Shown one piece after another: positions 43,801 through 51,442 of a stretch of DNA of 64,000 nucleotides (positions are counted from its first letter, which is position 1; the number at the start of each line of letters is the position of its first letter). Made by a program: the position numbers and the translations under genes. The stretch is from an uncultured Pelagibacteraceae bacterium (GTDB taxonomy: Bacteria; Pseudomonadota; Alphaproteobacteria; Pelagibacterales; Pelagibacteraceae). The notes beneath the pieces were generated by a model that was not told the DNA's origin, made no database searches, and was given only the letters and a program-made list of their open reading frames with translations. The stretch lies in assembly GCA_902518235.1 (NCBI GenBank), contig CABYFN010000002.1, positions 1 through 64,000 on the forward strand, read 5' to 3'.

Positions 43801-45184
43801 AAAATTAACTGAAAAAGGGTTGCTTGATGTTATAACAAAACAGTCACGACCCAGAATATCTTTAAGACAATTAATAAAAAAGTCATCAGAGGCTTTAGCT
43901 GATTTAAAACCGTGCTTTATAATGTCGCCAACAACTCTTGCAGAACTAGTTAGACAACAAGAGAATTTATTTGATATTTTAATAATTGATGAAGCCTCTC
44001 AGATGAGAATGGAAGATGCAATAGGAGCAATGGCGAGAGCTAAACAATCGGTTATAGTTGGTGATCCAAAACAACTTGCTCCAACAGGATTTTTTGATTT
44101 ATCAGATGAAAATGAGGATGAAGAAATTGATGAAGAGTCGATCCTTGATAAAGCTATATCTAGATTTCAGCCACACAGACTCTTAAGATGGCATTACAGA
44201 TCTAAAAATGAAAAATTAATAAATTTTTCTAATCACCATTTCTATGATGATCGTTTGATAATTCCTCCATCACCTAGCTTAAAGAAAGCAATATTTTCAA
44301 ATAAAGTTGAAGCTGTATATAAAGGTAAAGTTAATCACCATGAAATTGATGCTATGAAACCTGATTTAATTAATTTTATGAAACAAAATATAAGAAAAAA
44401 TGAAAATGATAAAACTTCAAAAAGTTGTTTGATAGTGACGATGAACACAGATCAAGCACAGTTGATAGAAGATGAGCTGAGATTTATGGAGATTAATGAA
44501 CCAGCAATCACCGAATATAAAAACTCATGGAATGGAACTTTAGAAGAATTTACAATCAAAAATTTAGAAAGAGTCCAAGGTGATGAAAGGGATGTTATTT
44601 TTATATCTACATTATTTGGACCAAGGGAAAAAAGTGGAAAGGTTCAAAATACGTTTGGACCGATAAATTTGGCTAACGGTCATAGAAGGTTAAATGTTTT
44701 ATTTTCTAGAGCAAAAAGAGAAGTTCATCTTTATACCTCAATGAATCCAAATGATATCCTTGTTGAAGGCGCGCCTCTGGGAAGACAAGTTTTAAAATCA
44801 TATTTGGAGTATGCTAAAACTGGAAAACTTGAAATAGGAGACATAAATCATAACAAAGAACCAATGAGTGAATTTGAGATATTTGTTATGAATGGTCTGA
44901 AAAATATGGGCTATCAGGTAGACCCACAAGTAGGAGTATCTGGTTTTTTTATAGATCTTGGAGTGAAACATGAAAAGTTTCCTGATGGTTATATTTTAGG
45001 AGTAGAATGTGATGGTAGAGCCTATCACTCATCAAGATCTGCAAGAGATAGAGATATATTAAGACAAAGTGTTTTAGAAGATATGGGATGGAAAATATAT
45101 AGAATATGGTCTACAGACTGGTTTAAAAATCCACAAGCTGAACTAAAAAAACTTGATAATCACATAAAAAGAATAATTAACTAA
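40856..45184 (+). CDS. DUF4011 + SF1 helicase + C-terminal Vsr/MTES_1575-like nuclease fusion (HheA-like candidate defence protein)
   Basis: N-terminal KLRQKILEGSTTNRNKLINFKH and LAFGFIEWVESESSDIKILSPLILLPVDLEEK (DUF4011-like); Walker A GPPGTGKSQT, Walker B LIIDEASQMRMEDA, C-terminal GYQVDPQVGVSGFFIDLGV...LGVECDGRAYHSSRSARDRDILRQSVLEDMGWKIYRIWSTDWFKNP. Confidence 0.85.
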   Translation: MNDKIDPKTKLAKENIKKLRQKILEGSTTNRNKLINFKHNDKLRTQVRIVDEIPNEIFKGLIDGKTYSFKSLPEEEKEPKDEKTPEFKTEYEIAQKEDEVYLKLIEKMGDDYDASSKESLQIERDLKDRVRKKLDLGNRNTIEVLGIEEYARKHGINPNFELPKEAKDLSEKHKDKDLQTILKPDQMDKKLSGIKSRVRSALNEKGINTLYLAFGFIEWVESESSDIKILSPLILLPVDLEEKRSKKGSQFLVSGSDNDPQINIALKAKFERDFGIILNDLEEDELPEKYFSKLEEQIKGKDRWIIKRNITIGYFQFPRMAMYYDLDPEKWNDLGEQETLKDLFSGTGEGDGTPAEDYDVDDKNIKSKVPLLLNQADASQYSTIVDVMNGKNLAIQGPPGTGKSQTIANIIGSALHEKKRILFLADKKAALDVVYKKLVDAGLGDFCLQIESANKKKSDVIDDIKKRLNLSKKNDQSGNSSVIIQKEEIVKQKLIQYANLISKSIGNSKKNIYELNGLISKYKECENDAFIEIFNNKIDKISKELVDLDPPKYDQVCENLSKLDTQAKIITLKFNAISKHPWFGFINNQVNPYDKSKLVGDFKDINNIISELLNIVNNLKEKLPDTKVLQNINLINDLDKLRNLGKIENLDKTLLYLEYINTVNDVDAIENLLKLINENKEDLNFEINLQKRLKIKRTDFKLIKKYTEIIKNSNFFSFASSSFREAKNFYKNISKNSSYNKTTAINDLKDYAKLISMYEKIQNIKKIFKDNNEYQKILKDEYKKENTSVKLLENIINHTKNVIKSFDKETVQNILSDKNILQRICGASLELDKNFDKFNKKLDNLKPNINIKEFYSEDLNIKSIINKNQELDEYLLNEWIEFLNLKSSFTKLENKLIKIYDDNELKYENLENVFKAIYFNYLLKYAYYEHPELTEFNGETLSKLRVEFKDLDQQIFKINKINLYNSLLNIRVKRGVTTGATKKLTEKGLLDVITKQSRPRISLRQLIKKSSEALADLKPCFIMSPTTLAELVRQQENLFDILIIDEASQMRMEDAIGAMARAKQSVIVGDPKQLAPTGFFDLSDENEDEEIDEESILDKAISRFQPHRLLRWHYRSKNEKLINFSNHHFYDDRLIIPPSPSLKKAIFSNKVEAVYKGKVNHHEIDAMKPDLINFMKQNIRKNENDKTSKSCLIVTMNTDQAQLIEDELRFMEINEPAITEYKNSWNGTLEEFTIKNLERVQGDERDVIFISTLFGPREKSGKVQNTFGPINLANGHRRLNVLFSRAKREVHLYTSMNPNDILVEGAPLGRQVLKSYLEYAKTGKLEIGDINHNKEPMSEFEIFVMNGLKNMGYQVDPQVGVSGFFIDLGVKHEKFPDGYILGVECDGRAYHSSRSARDRDILRQSVLEDMGWKIYRIWSTDWFKNPQAELKKLDNHIKRIIN

Positions 45185-45256
45185 TACAAAAATATTTTTT
45201 AGTTGTAGAGCAGAACCCCCCAAAAAATAAAAAGTGATATAATGGAAAATGTTTAA

Positions 45257-45288
45257 AGGATTATATAGGACTATCTAGGACTATAACT
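45257..45288. repeat. 10-bp-phased AGGAYTAT array (minus strand: AGTCC array)
   Basis: aggattatat|aggactatct|aggactataa; AGGA at 45257, 45267, 45277. Confidence 0.75.
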
Positions 45289-45371
45289 TTAAAAGGCTAA
45301 TATTAATCTAAAAAAAAAACTTAATTAAAATTGTTAATCATGTATTGAAAAAAGATTTTATTATATTATAT

Positions 45372-45473
45372 TAGTGTCAGGTAGAGATTGACGAAAAACG
45401 GAAGGCAAGTTATATAAATTTAATTTCTAACTTTGTGAGTTTATATTACCTGCCTTCTAATAAGATGACACTG
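45372..45473. other. Long imperfect stem-loop nested inside a second stem; possible structured RNA
   Basis: GAAGGCAAGTTATATAAA (45401-45418) pairs with TTTATATTACCTGCCTTC (45440-45457), 16/18; flanking AGTGTCA (45373-45379) pairs with TGACACT (45466-45472). Confidence 0.55.
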
Positions 45474-45662
45474 CCAATGACTATGCCGAAAGCGACTTAT
45501 TTATGCCTAGGCTGGTTAGCTAAAACTTGGTGAACTCTCTTTCATAATTTTTACCTATAAATTAATTATGAGCAAAAGTTAGAATGGAGATTAAAAACAA
45601 TCATTACAATTTGATATTTAGATTTATCTTTAGAGAACTTTTGTTCAAGAAAGGTAAATATA

Positions 45663-46052
45663 ATGAACAAGAGAAAGTACAAATCAATAGCTATTGACAT
45701 TAACTGCTATAGAAAAATAGACGACCTATCAACAACATTAACTCCAGGACTTAAACTATCAAAAGCACAAGTAGTAAGGACTTTAGTTAATCAAAAAAGC
45801 TCTGGAAGAAAAGATACAAGTTATACAATAGTGAGCTTATTTTCTGAGTACACTCCACAAGAAAGGCAAGAAATTCTACAGGATATTGATAAGAAAATAT
45901 TAATGCTACTGGATCTGTCTGAAGGTGAGCTTCCATGGTTAAATTCAAACGAAAACTTCGATGAAAAATGGTCATCCATAATGAATGACTTAAGACTTAT
46001 TGTAAGTAAATTTAAGTATGATCTGCTTCAAAATGAAAGGAGCATAAATTAA
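45663..46052 (+). CDS. Ribbon-helix-helix-like regulator, first gene of accessory operon
   Basis: YKSIAIDINCYRKIDDLSTTLTPGLKLSKAQVVRTLVNQK resembles beta-helix-helix (CopG/Arc-type) fold. Confidence 0.55.
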   Translation: MNKRKYKSIAIDINCYRKIDDLSTTLTPGLKLSKAQVVRTLVNQKSSGRKDTSYTIVSLFSEYTPQERQEILQDIDKKILMLLDLSEGELPWLNSNENFDEKWSSIMNDLRLIVSKFKYDLLQNERSIN

Positions 46053-46214
46053 ATGGACAAAATACATGAGATAAGAATTGAGGAAGTATTTGATGAAGAA
46101 AATAGCAATCACTACTATTGGATTTATTATTTTAAAAATGATGAAGTAAAAATAATAGGTAAATCATCAATTAAGCCAAAATGTTTTAGTCAAATAGCGA
46201 GGTATTTAAAATGA
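46053..46214 (+). CDS. Small ORF (53 aa) of unknown function
   Basis: MDKIHEIRIEEVFDEENSNHYYWIYYFKNDEVKIIGKSSIKPKCFSQIARYLK; starts directly after the TAA at 46050-46052 and overlaps the next gene by ATGA; missing from the ORF track. Confidence 0.7.
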   Translation: MDKIHEIRIEEVFDEENSNHYYWIYYFKNDEVKIIGKSSIKPKCFSQIARYLK

Positions 46215-46507
46215 CAAATTATTTCAAGAATAAGATGAAAGATAGGCTAACTTATTGTAAAGAATGGCAAAATTCTGTAGAGATTTACTGGGCTAATAAG
46301 GAAATTACAAAAAAAGCTGAATATGAGTATTACAAATCTTGGCCAATTCTTAAATTAATTTTAGATTTTTATTTCATTCCATATAATATTTTAAGGCTAA
46401 TTAAATATTTAAGGATGTTACATGAATATAACAAAAATAAAATTGAGATAAAAGTTTTAACTAAGGAAATTCATGACGATAATAATACAGAAAGGCCCAA
46501 ACAATGA
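46211..46507 (+). CDS. Hypothetical protein (98 aa), possible membrane segment
   Basis: ATGA overlaps on both sides; hydrophobic stretch WPILKLILDFYFIPYNILRLI. Confidence 0.7.
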   Translation: MTNYFKNKMKDRLTYCKEWQNSVEIYWANKEITKKAEYEYYKSWPILKLILDFYFIPYNILRLIKYLRMLHEYNKNKIEIKVLTKEIHDDNNTERPKQ

Positions 46508-47217
46508 ATTTAAGTAGATCGAAATGGGATAGTTTCATAAAGTGTCCCCATTGTTTTTATTTGAAAGAAAAATATAATATTAATCCCCCTAGCACTCCTG
46601 GCCACCCAATTAATTCTAGAGTAGATGCTTTATTAAAAGAAGACTTCGATAATTTAAGAGCAAAGCAAGAACCACATCCTATATTCAAGGAGTATAATTT
46701 AAATTTTGTTCCTTATAATCTTGATAAAGAAACTTTAAATAAATATAGATTTAATCGACATGGGGTGAGAGCAATTTCTAAAAAAACAGGAATAGAACTT
46801 TATGGTGCTCTTGATGATTTATGGTTGAATATTGATACAGACGAGATAGTAGTTCTTGATTATAAAGCAACATCAAATAAAAAGCTTGAAGACTATACAA
46901 AATCTAAAAGACATTATCATAAAGCTTATTTAAGACAGCTTGATTTTTACTCATACCTATTAAAGCTTAATAATTATAAAGTTCATGACACGGGATATTG
47001 GCTTATTTGTAATGCTGCAAATGGTGAACAAAATGAATTTAAAAATAACTTAAAATTTAAAACTACATTGTTGTCATACAAGTTAAAGACAGACTACATA
47101 GAAGACACATTGGTAAACCTAAATGATTGTTTAAAGTCAGATAAATCGCCAAAAACAGGCGATGATTGTGATAATTGTAGATGGTATAATGAAAAAAAAA
47201 TAAAGGAGAATGGATGA
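46504..47217 (+). CDS. PD-(D/E)XK nuclease family protein, Cas4/RecB-like with possible Fe-S cysteines
   Basis: LSRSKWDSFIKCPHCFYLKEKY; ELYGALDDLWL...IVVLDYKATSNK; YHKAYLRQLDFYSYLL; C-terminal CDNCRWY. Confidence 0.78.
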   Translation: MNLSRSKWDSFIKCPHCFYLKEKYNINPPSTPGHPINSRVDALLKEDFDNLRAKQEPHPIFKEYNLNFVPYNLDKETLNKYRFNRHGVRAISKKTGIELYGALDDLWLNIDTDEIVVLDYKATSNKKLEDYTKSKRHYHKAYLRQLDFYSYLLKLNNYKVHDTGYWLICNAANGEQNEFKNNLKFKTTLLSYKLKTDYIEDTLVNLNDCLKSDKSPKTGDDCDNCRWYNEKKIKENG

Positions 47218-48341
47218 GCCAAAATATAATATGCCCAGAATGTAAGGCTGAATTTCCAATGGAAGAAGGTGCAAAATCCCATTTTCAATCTCTTGAAAAT
47301 GAACTTAGAGATAAAGTCAAAAAAGAAGAAACTGAAAAATTAAAAGATGATTTAAAAAAACTTAAAGTGTTAGAAAATAAAGATAAAGAAAATCAAGAAA
47401 AATTAAGTTCCTTAAAAAATGAAAATAAAGAGCAAGAAGATAAAATAAAGTTGATTAATGAACAAAAAGATCAAAAAATAAAAGACGCTGTTAAGAAGCA
47501 ATTGGAGTCTAAAGAAAAAGATTTAGATAAACAATATAAAGAACATTACGAAGCTTTTTATGAAACAAAATTTAAGGATCAAAAAGAAAACCTAGAAGAA
47601 CAAAACAGCGAAAAACAAAAACTTTGGGAATTAAAAGAGCAAAGATTTGTTGCTACAATTGATGATCTTAAAAAAAAAGCAACTCAAGGAACAACTGTAG
47701 ATCAAGGTTCTTCTGCAGAAATGCAATTAGGTGATTTTTTAAAAAAAATATTTAAGGATAAAGACGATAAAATTTCAGAATATGCAAAAGGTGTTGCTGG
47801 TGGTGATTGGCTTCAAGAAATAATAGAAAATAATCAAACAATTTGTAAAATTTTATATGAAAATAAAAATACTAAAAATTGGAGTAATGAGTGGATAAAA
47901 AAATTGCAATCAGACATGAAAGACTCCAAATCAGATGTTGGAATTATATTTACACGGGCTACACCAAAAGATTTTCCAAAAGATGTTTCATGGGATCACA
48001 AAGGAAATATATTTATTTGTAAATATGATTTTACATCATTAAGAGCTCTAGCGACTACTCAAAGATGGTACTTGTCAGATAAAAATAAACAAAAAGATAG
48101 CAGTAAAGAAAATGTTTTATCAGCTATTGAATTTATTGAAAATCCAATAATTAAAAACTTATTGATGCAAAAAATTAATATTTCTGACAAACAGAGAAAA
48201 AAATTAGAATTAACAAAAAAAAATCTTGATGATGCTATAGATTTAAATGAAACCATGGATGACAGTCTAGAGGAATTTTTTGAAGAAATTGAAAAAATTG
48301 GTGTTGAGGATTTTTTACTTAAATGGAAAAAAAATAAATAA
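47214..48341 (+). CDS. DUF2130 domain protein
   Basis: IICPECKAEFPMEEGAKSHFQSLE; SSAEMQLGDFLKKIF...GVAGGDWLQEI; VGIIFTRATPKDFP; FTSLRALATTQRW. Confidence 0.82.
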   Translation: MSQNIICPECKAEFPMEEGAKSHFQSLENELRDKVKKEETEKLKDDLKKLKVLENKDKENQEKLSSLKNENKEQEDKIKLINEQKDQKIKDAVKKQLESKEKDLDKQYKEHYEAFYETKFKDQKENLEEQNSEKQKLWELKEQRFVATIDDLKKKATQGTTVDQGSSAEMQLGDFLKKIFKDKDDKISEYAKGVAGGDWLQEIIENNQTICKILYENKNTKNWSNEWIKKLQSDMKDSKSDVGIIFTRATPKDFPKDVSWDHKGNIFICKYDFTSLRALATTQRWYLSDKNKQKDSSKENVLSAIEFIENPIIKNLLMQKINISDKQRKKLELTKKNLDDAIDLNETMDDSLEEFFEEIEKIGVEDFLLKWKKNK

Positions 48342-48345
48342 TTTA

Positions 48346-48531
48346 ATGGATAAGAAAGACAGAAATAAGTGGACTAATAAATTTAGAGATTTAGGAAAAA
48401 AGAAAGGCTCCAGGCAAGACTTCATTAAACTTTATAAAGAAATGAAAAAAACAAAAGAAGAAAAAAATCAAGATTATTTAGAGACTGAAAATCAAAGTTG
48501 GAAAGATTTAGTCGATGATAATGAAAAGTAG
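48346..48531 (+). CDS. Small hypothetical protein (61 aa)
   Basis: MDKKDRNKWTNKFRDLGKKKGSRQDF...; start at ATG 48346 after the DUF2130 stop rather than 48280. Confidence 0.65.
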   Translation: MDKKDRNKWTNKFRDLGKKKGSRQDFIKLYKEMKKTKEEKNQDYLETENQSWKDLVDDNEK

Positions 48532-48976
48532 TGAAAATTATAATCGTAATCCTAATGGATATAATCAGTGGGGAACTAGGTCTGATGAGGAATTACAAAA
48601 ATTAATAAATAGATATCCAAAAAACTGGACAAAAAAAGACTTTAGAGGTGAAGGGAAAAATAATCAAAAGAAGATACTAACACGCAATGAAACTGAACGG
48701 CCTGGGTTATTTTTTGGAAAAAGGGGCAAAAGCAGGCAATCATTAAAAGATGTTTATAAATACTCAACGCAGGAAAGTATTTTAGAATTTGAAAAAAAAC
48801 TAATAGATGAGGAAACTTTAAGAAATAGGGCTAGAACAAAAAAACAAAGAGACTTAATGCCTAATTATAAAAAAAGAGCATTGTATAAAAGAAGGCATGC
48901 TAATCTTACAGAGTCTGAATTAGAATTAAAGAGACAAAGAGATAAAATTTACAAAGAAAGTTTAAAAGTTAATTAG
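48515..48976 (+). CDS. Hypothetical basic protein (153 aa)
   Basis: Overlaps upstream ORF; Lys/Arg-rich; no family recognised. Confidence 0.65.
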   Translation: MIMKSSENYNRNPNGYNQWGTRSDEELQKLINRYPKNWTKKDFRGEGKNNQKKILTRNETERPGLFFGKRGKSRQSLKDVYKYSTQESILEFEKKLIDEETLRNRARTKKQRDLMPNYKKRALYKRRHANLTESELELKRQRDKIYKESLKVN

Positions 48977-50248
48977 TTGACAAAATTAAAATATAAAATT
49001 GAAAAATTTATTCATATTGGCAATTTATATACTTCTATTGCCCAATTAGGATTTGCAGATCTTTTAGAACAGTATCGAAACCCCATAAATCTTGGTGCCG
49101 GATTAGGTGGCAATCAAAAAGAAGTATTATCTGATTTAGCAGATAAATATGGAAAATATAAACTTTCTGATTTTAAGAAGCTAAATTCCTTAATATTTAA
49201 TAATGGGGCTGATGGTTCTTATCCTATGTGGATTGGTGTTGATAAAAAAAATAAAATTAAGAAAATAATTCTTGAATTGAATGTATCAACTTATGAAGAA
49301 ACCCCCTTTAATGATCCTAACGATCGAAAAGAAATTCATGACCAATTCTTTGATAAAAAAATAAAATTTACAAATGTAGGTAATCTAAAAAGATTAAAAT
49401 TTTTTGATTTTAAATTACATTCTGGCTATTTATTTTTCTCTTGCGGAGGAATGTATGATTTTGGTCTATATTACGATGAATTAATGTCTAAATGGTTAGA
49501 TAAAAAATTTTTTGTAGATAATAGTTATCCAATAGGTCTAATGAATTTTGTTTATTCTGATAAAGATATTTATTCTCATTCCAAAGTGTCAAACTATATT
49601 GAACCATTGAGTATATTGTTAGAGGAAAAACATTATCCAACAAAATATCTTTTTGAGGGATATTTTAAAGATGATTACAATTGGGGAATTCTTGAAAATT
49701 ACAAAGAAGACTATCCAAAAATTAGTATTGATAATAAAAAAAAATTGTCTCCTGTAGTTTTGAAAAAGAGGTTAAATAAAACATATAAAATTTTAGAAAA
49801 TCAAACAAAAATTCTCTTTAAAGAAAAGTTTAAAGATGTATTTAAAATAAGAAAAAAAGAATTAGAAAATTTTATACAAAATATTTTAAATAATTTAGAA
49901 AACAAAAATGAGAAAAAAATATTACAAATCTTAGGCAATAAATGGGACCAGCAAAATGATATAAAGGAAATTTTTTACAGAGGTTATAAAAAGATTAATT
50001 TAGACACTTTATATTTCAAAAAAACTAAAGATATATTTGATAAAATAATTATGCCATTTAAGGATAAAAAATATCCTGTTTACCTTCATTTTTATTCAGT
50101 ATCAGATAACGATAAAATTACTTCTCAAAGCTTTGGAAGAGACGATGATGTAACAGACTACGTTAAAATTGTAATTGAAGATTTAGAAGGATGTGAATTG
50201 ATGCATAATTATGATAAAGGATATTACTTTAAAAAAAGTAAAAATTAA
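48977..50248 (+). CDS. Hypothetical protein (423 aa), last gene of accessory operon
   Basis: TTG start immediately after the preceding TAG; DGSYPMWIGVDKKNKIKKIILELNVS; no confident family. Confidence 0.65.
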   Translation: MTKLKYKIEKFIHIGNLYTSIAQLGFADLLEQYRNPINLGAGLGGNQKEVLSDLADKYGKYKLSDFKKLNSLIFNNGADGSYPMWIGVDKKNKIKKIILELNVSTYEETPFNDPNDRKEIHDQFFDKKIKFTNVGNLKRLKFFDFKLHSGYLFFSCGGMYDFGLYYDELMSKWLDKKFFVDNSYPIGLMNFVYSDKDIYSHSKVSNYIEPLSILLEEKHYPTKYLFEGYFKDDYNWGILENYKEDYPKISIDNKKKLSPVVLKKRLNKTYKILENQTKILFKEKFKDVFKIRKKELENFIQNILNNLENKNEKKILQILGNKWDQQNDIKEIFYRGYKKINLDTLYFKKTKDIFDKIIMPFKDKKYPVYLHFYSVSDNDKITSQSFGRDDDVTDYVKIVIEDLEGCELMHNYDKGYYFKKSKN

Positions 50249-50251
50249 TTT

Positions 50252-50320
50252 ATGAAATATATTTTATTAGGTGCTGCTATCGCTTTTGCAATGTATTTGG
50301 GTGACAAATACATTCTTTAG
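50252..50320 (+). CDS. Candidate 22-aa hydrophobic microprotein MKYILLGAAIAFAMYLGDKYIL
   Basis: Complete ATG-to-TAG ORF in the gap between two genes; below track length cutoff. Confidence 0.35.
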   Translation: MKYILLGAAIAFAMYLGDKYIL

Positions 50321-50373
50321 GATACGTCAATTTTATACACAAAAAATTCAATTAATTTTGATAAGAAGAATTA

Positions 50374-50817
50374 ATGAGTGCTGAAACAATAAGTTTTAAT
50401 TGGAAATGTAAACATACTTGGAGAAGAAGTGCCAAGAATACAGCTTGGTGCTTGTTAGGTTGTGCAATTGGTGATTTTGGAACTATATTATTTTTTCAAA
50501 TAACTAAAATCCCTTTCCCGGTATTAAGTATTATGATTTTAGCAATAATTAATGGTTTAATTACAAGTGTAATTTTAGAGACATTTATTTTAATTAAACA
50601 AAACTTTACTTTTCAAAAAGCATTAAAGACTGCACTAGGAATGAGCTTTATTTCTATGATTAGTATGGAAGTTGCTATGAATATTACAGATTATGTATTA
50701 ACTGGTGCTGCAATGCTTACTTGGTGGGTTGTGCCAATAATGTTAGCGGTTGGATTTGTTACTCCTTGGCCTTACAACTATTGGAGGCTTAAAAAGCATA
50801 ATCAGGCCTGTCATTAA
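50374..50817 (+). CDS. DUF4396-like membrane protein
   Basis: SFNWKCKHTWRRSAKNTAWCLLGCAIGDFGTILFFQ; MEVAMNITDYVLTGAAMLTWWVVPIMLAVGFVTPWPYNYWRLKKHN. Confidence 0.75.
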   Translation: MSAETISFNWKCKHTWRRSAKNTAWCLLGCAIGDFGTILFFQITKIPFPVLSIMILAIINGLITSVILETFILIKQNFTFQKALKTALGMSFISMISMEVAMNITDYVLTGAAMLTWWVVPIMLAVGFVTPWPYNYWRLKKHNQACH

Positions 50818-50818
50818 T

Positions 50819-51427
50819 TTATAAACTTCTCGCTAATTTTTTTACTTTTTCCATATGTTTTTCAAAAACTTCTTTTTCCATATTTGGCAATACTGAGTAA
50901 AATCTTAGATATTTTGTTTTAAGACCACCTAATTTGAAGACAATTTTTTTTATTCTTCTAAATGGGATGTTATCGAAAATTGAAAAATTTTGATAAGTAA
51001 TCATTGGACCACCATATGTAATAGAGACAATACCAAGTTTACCTTTCATAGCTCCTGGTACTGGATATCCATAATTTTTAAAATACTTATTACCTGGAAC
51101 TAGTGACCTATAAGAAAAAAACCATTTAGGATGTAACACCCAGTCAACCCAATTTTCTAAAATTGCATTTAATCTTAAATTATGACAACTTCCTATTAAC
51201 ATCATAACTGAACATTCCTCTAGTCTTTTACGATAGTCTAATACCAATTGAGGTGGTGGATTTACATTTTGATTATAAAATGGAAGTTGTTCTTTTTCAT
51301 CAAATAGATTTATTAAATCAACTTTGTAACCATTTTTTTTAACTTCTGTGATGAAAGTATCTCTTATAGCTGCATTAAAGGAATTAGTTGTATTGTGATG
51401 CCCGTAAGCAATAAATATTTTTTTCAT
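50819..51427 (-). CDS. Flavodoxin-like NAD(P)H dehydrogenase/oxidoreductase
   Basis: KKIFIAYGHHNTTNSFNAAIRDTFITEVKKNGYKVDLINLFDE; ENWVDWVLHPKWFFSYR. Confidence 0.8.
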   Translation of the reverse strand: MKKIFIAYGHHNTTNSFNAAIRDTFITEVKKNGYKVDLINLFDEKEQLPFYNQNVNPPPQLVLDYRKRLEECSVMMLIGSCHNLRLNAILENWVDWVLHPKWFFSYRSLVPGNKYFKNYGYPVPGAMKGKLGIVSITYGGPMITYQNFSIFDNIPFRRIKKIVFKLGGLKTKYLRFYSVLPNMEKEVFEKHMEKVKKLARSL

Positions 51428-51442
51428 TCTTGACTTAAAGTC

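Noticed and set aside
45372-45540. tmRNA, 6S RNA or riboswitch identity for the structured intergenic region
   Set aside because: No recognisable tag ORF, tRNA-like ends, 6S bulge architecture or known aptamer core; left as an unassigned structure.
46504-47217. Cas4 as part of a CRISPR-Cas system
   Set aside because: No CRISPR array and no cas1/cas2 or effector genes are visible in the window; only fold-level resemblance is claimed.
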